Shown here: positions 1 to 5,100 of the stretch, in pieces
How the letters are laid out: every line of letters starts with the position of its first letter
Numbering within the stretch: the stretch's first letter is position 1
DNA from: JBDNBY01 sp039767595
Lineage (GTDB): Bacteria > Pseudomonadota > Alphaproteobacteria > Rhodobacterales > Rhodobacteraceae
Length of the DNA: 8,052 nt
Assembly (NCBI GenBank): GCA_039767595.1
Contig: JBDNBY010000161.1
Coordinates: 1-8,052, forward strand
Reading direction: 5' to 3'
Notes under the pieces: generated by a model
Database searches by the model: none
The model's input: only the letters and a program-made list of their open reading frames with translations
Told to the model about the DNA's origin: nothing
Position numbers and translations under genes: made by a program

Positions 1-87
1 CGTCAGCGTCGTCTTACCGTGGTCAACGTGACCAATCGTACCGATGTTGCAGTGTGGTTTACTGCGATCAAACTTTTCCTTTGCCAT
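1..87 (-). CDS. tuf: Elongation factor Tu, N-terminal fragment (cut by window edge)
   Basis: EF-Tu is the cytoplasmic GTPase that carries aminoacyl-tRNA to the ribosome. Only the first 29 codons are present, beginning [12 protein letters not shown] and containing the P-loop G1 motif GHVDHGKTT at residues 19-27, which is diagnostic for EF-Tu. The start is the ATG read from 85-87, preceded by a purine-rich AAGAGAG (92-98) four bases upstream. Cys13 replaces the Val/Leu often seen there, a minor difference. The gene upstream is a lipoprotein, not fusA or rpsG. This may therefore be the tuf copy outside the str operon (many proteobacteria have two, one often preceding tRNA-Trp, secE and nusG), but that is inference because the downstream side lies outside the window. 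Confidence 0.97.
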   Translation of the reverse strand, partial: MAKEKFDRSKPHCNIGTIGHVDHGKTTLT

Positions 88-108
88 GGAACTCTCTTAA
101 TAGTTGGG

Positions 109-120
109 GGGCATATGCCC
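109..120. repeat. 12-bp perfect palindrome in tuf leader
   Basis: GGGCATATGCCC is perfectly self-complementary with no spacer and lies about 20 bases upstream of the tuf ATG. If the promoter proposed at 138-166 is right, it falls early in the transcribed leader, where a dimeric regulator or an RNA structure could act. Palindromes of this length occur by chance about once or twice in 8 kb, so its function is unproven. Confidence 0.4.
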
Positions 121-137
121 AGATTGACATGAAGGCG

Positions 138-166
138 GATGTATTTTCTTCTGCGACGGAAATCAA
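138..166 (-). promoter_or_regulatory. Possible sigma-70-type promoter for tuf
   Basis: Read on the minus strand, TTGATT (161-166) is followed after 17 bases by TACATC (138-143), which would place a start near 130 and a leader of about 45 bases before the tuf ATG. The -35 fits well, but the -10 matches consensus at only about half its positions. The location is sensible for a highly expressed gene, but the call rests on a weak match. Confidence 0.3.
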
Positions 167-180
167 GAGGCCATTGTGCT

Positions 181-195
181 CAGTTCCACGAACTG
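181..195. repeat. Inverted repeat CAGTTC-CAC-GAACTG
   Basis: This is a perfect 6-bp inverted repeat with a 3-base spacer, just upstream of the proposed tuf -35 box and between the lipoprotein gene end and tuf. It could be an operator half-site pair or a small hairpin at the end of the lipoprotein transcript. No T-tract follows on the minus strand, so it does not read as a classic intrinsic terminator. Confidence 0.35.
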
Positions 196-261
196 CGGGA
201 ATCAAGTGTGAAAAATGACAAATACCCGCCGATGAACGCATTTATTTGAGACTTCGGCCCC

Positions 262-1209
262 CTAGCGCAGCATGGGCAAGGGAACAACAGCGGGCATATC
301 CATGTCATAGGGCATCTCATCCCCCGTTTGATCCACATAATCAAAGACCGAACCGGACTGCGCGGAATCAGCTGGCAGCAAATCAATCTCGCGATCATTT
401 GGGGGTTGCGGCTTGACCTGTGGCGCCTGCGGTTGCGCGGGTGTTTCGGACATCTCAGCCTCAGGGAGCTGGGTCTCCTCAATAACGCTTATTGGAACCG
501 GCATGACATTCTCTAAACGCTCTTGCGCTGGCGCGGCGCTGTCTTCGTTAACAGGCGCGTCAATATCACCCGAAGCGGCGCCCTCTTCGATCTCCGCCTC
601 CTCTTCAACCTCCGTGCCCTCTTCAATGCCACTTTCTTCTGCGACCATAGGGACATCCGCCGGCTCTTGCGGCGCAAACCAGCCCTCTTTGCGGTGTTTC
701 TCGCGCAGCATCAACTCCAAATCTGATGCAACCACACGGGTGATCGAGGCCAATTGCTCTTCTGCGGTCATGGTCAGGCCAGAGCCAATCGCAGACTCGC
801 CCGACAGCTCTTCGACCGATGTTACAGTGAGGGGCTCGTCATTGAGTTTTTCCCCTGTTGCGTCATCGAATACCGTCACGCGCACAACCATCACGGATTT
901 TGGCGATAGCACGATCGGCACCCCTGGCTGGGCCAGGACATAGCCATCGACACTGGCGCCGATATTATAAAAGCGGGTGTCCTCATTGGCGGTAAAACGA
1001 GCAAATCGCTCAATCAGCGCGGCCTTGAGCGCGGCGCCAAGATCTTCATTACTGGCCTCTCGCGAGGCGGGGCCTTTGGTCGGGTGCGGCGCAAGACCAA
1101 CCGCAAAGCCCAAGGCAAAATCGCCCATCGGCTCAGTCGGGCCATCCATGTCCGAGACAAACCCGCAGCTGGCCACGAAAAGCAAGAAAAATCCCAATAA
1201 ATGGCGCAT
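262..1209 (-). CDS. Putative lipoprotein with acidic, proline-rich C-terminal tail
   Basis: The function is not recognised. The 315-residue product starts with a short hydrophobic signal (residues 4-14) ending in a lipobox-like VASC, so Cys15 is the likely lipidation site and the mature protein should be membrane-anchored, facing the periplasm. Residues about 30-178 look like a folded domain: an amphipathic helix around 57-72, then beta-rich stretches (87-131, including VDGYVLAQPG and VRVTVFDDATG) and a closing helix (about 148-171). Residues about 180-280 are low complexity: Glu-rich at 190-210 and Pro/Gln-rich at 257-271, probably disordered. The ATG at 1207-1209 follows AAGGGGG four bases upstream. 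The layout suggests a small conserved alphaproteobacterial envelope lipoprotein, but I cannot assign a family. It is divergent from the P450 gene. Confidence 0.85.
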   Translation of the reverse strand: MRHLLGFFLLFVASCGFVSDMDGPTEPMGDFALGFAVGLAPHPTKGPASREASNEDLGAALKAALIERFARFTANEDTRFYNIGASVDGYVLAQPGVPIVLSPKSVMVVRVTVFDDATGEKLNDEPLTVTSVEELSGESAIGSGLTMTAEEQLASITRVVASDLELMLREKHRKEGWFAPQEPADVPMVAEESGIEEGTEVEEEAEIEEGAASGDIDAPVNEDSAAPAQERLENVMPVPISVIEETQLPEAEMSETPAQPQAPQVKPQPPNDREIDLLPADSAQSGSVFDYVDQTGDEMPYDMDMPAVVPLPMLR

Positions 1210-1298
1210 TGCACCCCCTTATGATTGCTTGACGTCGCCCATGATTCCCGCCATGGATTAAACGCCGTCATCTTCCCACCCCTCTTTTAGGAAGCTCA
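1210..1298. promoter_or_regulatory. Divergent spacer between lipoprotein and P450 genes
   Basis: This 89-bp spacer must carry the promoters for both the leftward lipoprotein gene and the rightward P450 gene. On the plus strand TTGACG (1229-1234) is a good -35 candidate, but the -10 positions downstream (around 1252-1259) are poor. No clear minus-strand promoter is visible. The P450 ribosome binding site, AGGAAG at 1289-1294, lies at the right end. Confidence 0.4.
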
Positions 1299-2678
1299 AT
1301 GCCGCATGTCCATCGAAAGCTTGGCCTAGAGGCTGAGCCGATCAAAGTCACGCTCGCCAATAAACCGCTAAGTATTTTGCAAATGCTTCGCACGGGGCGG
1401 CGCAATCTGGTCGCGACCATCCCCAAGGCCGCAGTGACGGACGGGGTGATCGCGGGGCACATGGGCTATCCCTATTACATGATCACAGATCCCAAAGCGA
1501 TCGCACATGTTTTATCGGATAATGTTGAAAATTACGTTAAGCCGCCCTTTACGCGCAAACTTTTGTCGCCGGCTTTGGGCAATGCCCTCCTTCTGGCTGA
1601 GGGGAAACACTGGCATTGGCAACGGCGGGCGGCCGCGCCAATTTTCAATCCGCGAAATGTGGCCGCCCTTGGCCCCCTCATGAGTGCGGTGGCCGAGAAT
1701 ACCGCCGCGCGGATTGCGGAAAAACAAGAGGATGACGCCGTCAATCTCTATCAACACATGGTCGGTGCGACATGTGATATCATCACCCAAGTGACGCTAA
1801 GCGCCCCTGAGCATTTCGACCCTCAAGAGATCCACGCCTCGATAGAGCGCTATATAGCAACGGCCGGAAAACTGACCTTTGCCGATTTGCTTGGGTTGCC
1901 GTCATGGCTATCGGGTTTGAGCGCGATGGCAGGGTATCGGGCCCTTAAGAAACTGCGCAAAAACACGGCTCTCGCCATCACCTCGCGCCGCGCCCAAGGG
2001 CCGCAAGACGTCCCTGACTTGCTAGATCACCTGATCGCGGCACAAGACCCCAAAACGGGCGAGCGGATGGATGATCAATTGGTCATGGAAAACGCCCTCA
2101 CCTTTATCGTGGCGGGGCATGAAACGACGGCCTTAGCCCTCACATGGGCGCTGTATCTTTGTGCGTTTGACCCCGAGGTGCAGGACAAGGCCCGCCGCGA
2201 AGTCCGCGCGCATTTGGGCCTCCGCACGGCGCGCATGGACGACATCATGCACCTACCATATATCCGAATGATTTTGGACGAAACGCTGCGCCTCTATCCA
2301 CCAGCGTCGATCATTTCGCGCGAGGCGGTTGGCCCAGATACATTGGTCGGGCACCCAGTTGAAAAAGGGCGCAATATTGTGATCCCGATCTATGCCCTAC
2401 ACCGTCACGAGCGATTGTGGGATGCGCCCAACGCCTTTAGGCCTGAGCGATTTGCAAAACCAAAAGAGATCCCGCGATATCAGTATATTCCCTTTGGCGA
2501 TGGGCCGCGCATTTGCATCGGCATGAATTTTTCGTTCCAAGAGGCCGTCATCATTTTGGCCACGCTCTTGGCCCGCTTTGAGTTTGATCTGATCGACGGG
2601 GCCACGCCGCGGCCCGAAATGATCCTAACGTTGCGTCCGCACAATGGCCTATGGCTTAAGGTGCGCCCAGCGCGATAG
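1299..2678 (+). CDS. Cytochrome P450 monooxygenase
   Basis: This is a complete 459-residue P450, expected to insert one oxygen atom into an organic substrate using electrons from a redox partner. All family landmarks are present: C-helix WxxxR (Trp105, Arg109), I-helix oxygen-activation motif AGHETT (272-277), K-helix ExxR (Glu328, Arg331), FRPERF (380-385), and the heme loop FGDGPRICIG (399-408) with Cys406 as the heme thiolate. There is no N-terminal membrane helix, so it is probably soluble or peripherally bound. The ATG at 1299 has AGGAAG four bases upstream. There is no ferredoxin, ferredoxin reductase or fused reductase domain in the window, so the electron donor is encoded elsewhere. 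The substrate cannot be read from the sequence. Its last 23 bases overlap the 3' end of the opposing M48 gene. Confidence 0.96.
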   Translation: MPHVHRKLGLEAEPIKVTLANKPLSILQMLRTGRRNLVATIPKAAVTDGVIAGHMGYPYYMITDPKAIAHVLSDNVENYVKPPFTRKLLSPALGNALLLAEGKHWHWQRRAAAPIFNPRNVAALGPLMSAVAENTAARIAEKQEDDAVNLYQHMVGATCDIITQVTLSAPEHFDPQEIHASIERYIATAGKLTFADLLGLPSWLSGLSAMAGYRALKKLRKNTALAITSRRAQGPQDVPDLLDHLIAAQDPKTGERMDDQLVMENALTFIVAGHETTALALTWALYLCAFDPEVQDKARREVRAHLGLRTARMDDIMHLPYIRMILDETLRLYPPASIISREAVGPDTLVGHPVEKGRNIVIPIYALHRHERLWDAPNAFRPERFAKPKEIPRYQYIPFGDGPRICIGMNFSFQEAVIILATLLARFEFDLIDGATPRPEMILTLRPHNGLWLKVRPAR

Positions 2679-3807
2679 GCGCCTTATCGGTCACTGTGTC
2701 ACAGATATTTTGCAACGCGGCCCACTCATCTTTGGTCAAAACCTCGCTCACATGCTCTTGGCGATTGGCAAAGGCCTGCGCCCGTTCGGCTCGGCCCTCA
2801 GACGCAGGGTGCGATGCAAAATATTGCACCATCGACGACGCATCCCCTGGCACCATGATTTGCCGGAAAAATTCGGCCATCGGCGCGGCATCCAGATCGG
2901 CACCCTCTAACATATGATAGGCGAACTCATCGGCATGTGTTTCGGCTTGGCGGGAATGGGCGCTGCTGATCAATTGCTCAGAGATCAGCGCAATGCCTGT
3001 CCCACCCGAAAAATCGCCCATCGCCATCGACAGTAGACCTGCCGAGCTCGCGGCACGCAGCATCAACCGCAGGCTATCGCGCGATTCTACATGACCGATT
3101 TCATGGGCCAACACCCCCGCAACCATTTCGGGCGTATCCGCCATTTCAATCAGGCCGCGACTAAAGACAATCTGCCCGCCCGGCACGGCGAAGGCGTTGA
3201 CCATGTCATGATCAACCACATGCAACGTGATGTCGTACTCAAGATTGGCCTGTTGCGTTAAACGCTGGGCCAACGCGGCAAAGGCGGCCTGCCCCTTAGG
3301 ATCGGCGCACATGATGTCGACGGGCGCATCAAAGCCGTAGAGCATCACTTTCATCTGTTCGATCGCCGTTTGACCCAGAGCGATTTCACTCTTTCGCGGC
3401 ACAAACTGAGCGAGATGTTCGGCCAAGGCCGGCAAAATATGAATGATCAACCCATAGAGCGCAAAAACAGCGGCCCCCACGCGCAGCCACATTTTCCCGC
3501 GATACCGCCGCACATGGTCTTGGGCGAATAAATTCGGCCGCGTGCGGATGAGCCATTGGGCGGCGTCTGTATCCAGCACCACCAAACGCACGGCGGCGCG
3601 GTCGTGATGTTCGGTGCCGGCCGCACTGAGGGTTAGGGTCAAATGCGCCTGATCGCGAATGCCGCGCAACTGCGCCAAAGGCCAGCGCAAGGATATCCCC
3701 TCGCCCGTGATCTCAAGGGCTTGGCGGTCACTGCCCAGCTCTATGATCACATCATAGCGATGGGGCGTGACGCCGTCGTAGTAATATCCCTGCACGGCCC
3801 CGATCAA
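2656..3807 (-). CDS. Membrane-anchored M48-family zinc metallopeptidase
   Basis: This 383-residue protein has the M48 zinc site: HEIGH at 235-239 (His235 and His239 bind zinc, Glu236 is catalytic) and the third ligand Glu289 in AETHADEFA. Residues 1-100 form a separate beta-rich N-terminal domain found in a subset of M48 proteins (possibly DUF7092, from memory). A single membrane helix lies at about 107-128, preceded by basic RRYRGKMWLR (100-109). By the positive-inside rule the N-terminal domain is cytoplasmic and the peptidase domain periplasmic, unlike HtpX. The start is TTG (3805-3807), with GGAGG six bases upstream. It overlaps the preceding DUF898 stop by 4 bp, which suggests translational coupling. 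The likely role is envelope protein quality control or processing. The substrate is unknown. Confidence 0.93.
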   Translation of the reverse strand: MIGAVQGYYYDGVTPHRYDVIIELGSDRQALEITGEGISLRWPLAQLRGIRDQAHLTLTLSAAGTEHHDRAAVRLVVLDTDAAQWLIRTRPNLFAQDHVRRYRGKMWLRVGAAVFALYGLIIHILPALAEHLAQFVPRKSEIALGQTAIEQMKVMLYGFDAPVDIMCADPKGQAAFAALAQRLTQQANLEYDITLHVVDHDMVNAFAVPGGQIVFSRGLIEMADTPEMVAGVLAHEIGHVESRDSLRLMLRAASSAGLLSMAMGDFSGGTGIALISEQLISSAHSRQAETHADEFAYHMLEGADLDAAPMAEFFRQIMVPGDASSMVQYFASHPASEGRAERAQAFANRQEHVSEVLTKDEWAALQNICDTVTDKAPIALGAP

Positions 3808-5096
3808 AAGGCGCCTCCGATATCAAGCGCGTCGGCGAACCCTTCGGCGTCGGCGCCGCTATCTGCGGCGCGTTGCGTGGCGGCCATGACGGCGGAAAAT
3901 CCATCAATGCGCAGATGCGATACATAGAGCTGGGCCACTGGGAACATCACTAAAATGAGGGTCAACGCTTCGATAAAGACCAAGCCCGAGACATATCCCA
4001 GAACGGCCAAAGCAACCATGACGACCTCATTGTCAAAGGCAAAGCCAATCGCCAGACCGATCCCTCCCAAAATGGCCATTGCGACACTGCCAATCATAAA
4101 CGCCCCGAGATATCCCAAGACAATGCGCCAAAACACACGCCGATGCAGCTTACCCACGGATTTTTCATAGGTCCCCCCATCCGGCAGGAGCGTTGTCACA
4201 TGTGTCCGCTGCGCGTCTATATGCACCGACGCGGTCCCAAGCGTTTTGGTGCCCAAGAGGTAGATGGTCGAGCGGATACTATAATAGAGGACGCCGGCGT
4301 AGATCAAAAAATACGCGACAAAAATGGCGATACCCGTGATGACAAACAGCCACTCTTGGTCAGAGGCCCCCACAATGACACCAAAGACGCCTGCGATCAC
4401 GATCAAAATATAGCAGATCACGACATATTTCATCGCGCCATACATTTTGGTCCACGCACCGCCTTGGGCAAAGCGAAGCGTGCCAAAATAGCTGCGGTCA
4501 GTCATATATTTCTCTAGAGCAAAGCGCCGCCATGGAGAGAGTAGGCCAAGCGTCACAGTGTTCACAACACTCATGATCAGCGCCTTGCCAACGAAACCGC
4601 CCGCGCCATCGTCCATGCCAAAGCGGATCCCCCGCCATAATGTGCGCGCCATTTTATAGCGCCGCGCCCGATACACCGCAAAAAGAATCAACGGCAAGAG
4701 CGCTATGATATTGATCATGAGGAACCCAAACTGCATCAGCTGTTCTTCGTCCGTCTCCGCCTCAAAGAAAAACGTCATGCCCGTGAAGGTCAGCCCAAGG
4801 TTTAGGATCCCAAGGTAAATCGCCAACACAACAATCGCGACTAAGAACCCAAGGAATTTCTCAAGGCCAGTGCCGGTATATTCCAACGGATCGCCGTCGA
4901 TGCGAACAGATCCCCACAGGCGTTGGCGGATCTGGGTTTTGGCCCAAAATCTGTAAATGCCTAGTGTTAAAAACGTTAAAATAGATGTTTTAAAAGCTAA
5001 ATTTATCAACTCTTGGGAGTCGTATGTGAAATCGATGTTGCGGTGATCCGTATCATCGTGCTGTGCGCCATCTTCGGCACCGTTCAAATCAGTCAA
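3804..5096 (-). CDS. DUF898 (YjgN-like) polytopic inner membrane protein
   Basis: The molecular function of this 430-residue membrane protein is unknown. It has the hallmark DUF898/YjgN motifs: TLGIYRFWAKTQIRQRLW (44-61), GDPLEYTGTGLEKF (68-81), RTLWRGIRFG (151-160), and the second-half copy TLGLLSPWRRFALEKY (182-197). About eight hydrophobic segments are visible, near 31-47, 81-103, 123-142, 168-186, 221-243, 248-276, 323-351 and 357-385. The start is TTG (5094-5096). The sequence GGAG lies seven bases upstream within the last codons of parC, and no ATG nearby gives a better fit. The gap to parC is 4 bp, and its stop overlaps the M48 start, so the three genes look like one operon. Codons about 30-50 are markedly AT-rich compared with the rest. 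Confidence 0.92.
   Translation of the reverse strand: MTDLNGAEDGAQHDDTDHRNIDFTYDSQELINLAFKTSILTFLTLGIYRFWAKTQIRQRLWGSVRIDGDPLEYTGTGLEKFLGFLVAIVVLAIYLGILNLGLTFTGMTFFFEAETDEEQLMQFGFLMINIIALLPLILFAVYRARRYKMARTLWRGIRFGMDDGAGGFVGKALIMSVVNTVTLGLLSPWRRFALEKYMTDRSYFGTLRFAQGGAWTKMYGAMKYVVICYILIVIAGVFGVIVGASDQEWLFVITGIAIFVAYFLIYAGVLYYSIRSTIYLLGTKTLGTASVHIDAQRTHVTTLLPDGGTYEKSVGKLHRRVFWRIVLGYLGAFMIGSVAMAILGGIGLAIGFAFDNEVVMVALAVLGYVSGLVFIEALTLILVMFPVAQLYVSHLRIDGFSAVMAATQRAADSGADAEGFADALDIGGAF
4980..5009 (-). promoter_or_regulatory. Promoter-like sequence inside the DUF898 gene
   Basis: On the minus strand TTGATA (5004-5009, five of six -35 matches) is followed after 18 bases by TCTATT (4980-4985, four of six -10 matches), inside a 25% GC block. 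It could drive transcription reaching the M48 gene independently of parC. The AT-rich coding sequence alone could produce such a match. Confidence 0.2.
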
Positions 5097-5100
5097 AATA

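Larger units (their letters stand above)
88..261 (-). promoter_or_regulatory. tuf upstream leader and promoter region
   Basis: This 174-bp stretch lies between the lipoprotein stop codon and the tuf start, and I see no gene in it. It has to supply tuf with a promoter unless tuf is read through from the lipoprotein gene. It contains a promoter-like pair (138-166), a 12-bp perfect palindrome (109-120) and a 6-bp inverted repeat with a 3-base spacer (181-195). I did not find a convincing intrinsic terminator for the lipoprotein gene: the possible stems just after its stop have large loops. Confidence 0.55.

Noticed and set aside
200..261. Hairpins after the lipoprotein stop as an intrinsic terminator
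   Set aside because: The possible stems (GCCGA/TCGGC and CAAATA/TATTTG) have loops near 20 bases and interlock; stability is doubtful.
413..943. 176-codon plus-strand open frame, serine-rich
   Set aside because: It lies wholly antisense to the lipoprotein gene. Its composition is explained as a shadow of that frame, and it lacks a ribosome site and recognisable motifs.
2694..2711. CTGTGTCACAG followed by ATATTTT as a terminator for the P450 gene
   Set aside because: The palindrome leaves only a 1-base loop, or a 3-bp stem if a real loop is allowed, and it is explained as M48 coding sequence.
2656..3807. Calling the M48 protein HtpX
   Set aside because: HtpX has several membrane helices flanking its zinc site; this protein has one helix and an extra N-terminal domain.
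4143..4517. 124-codon plus-strand open frame
   Set aside because: It is antisense to the DUF898 gene, with a composition typical of reverse-frame translation.
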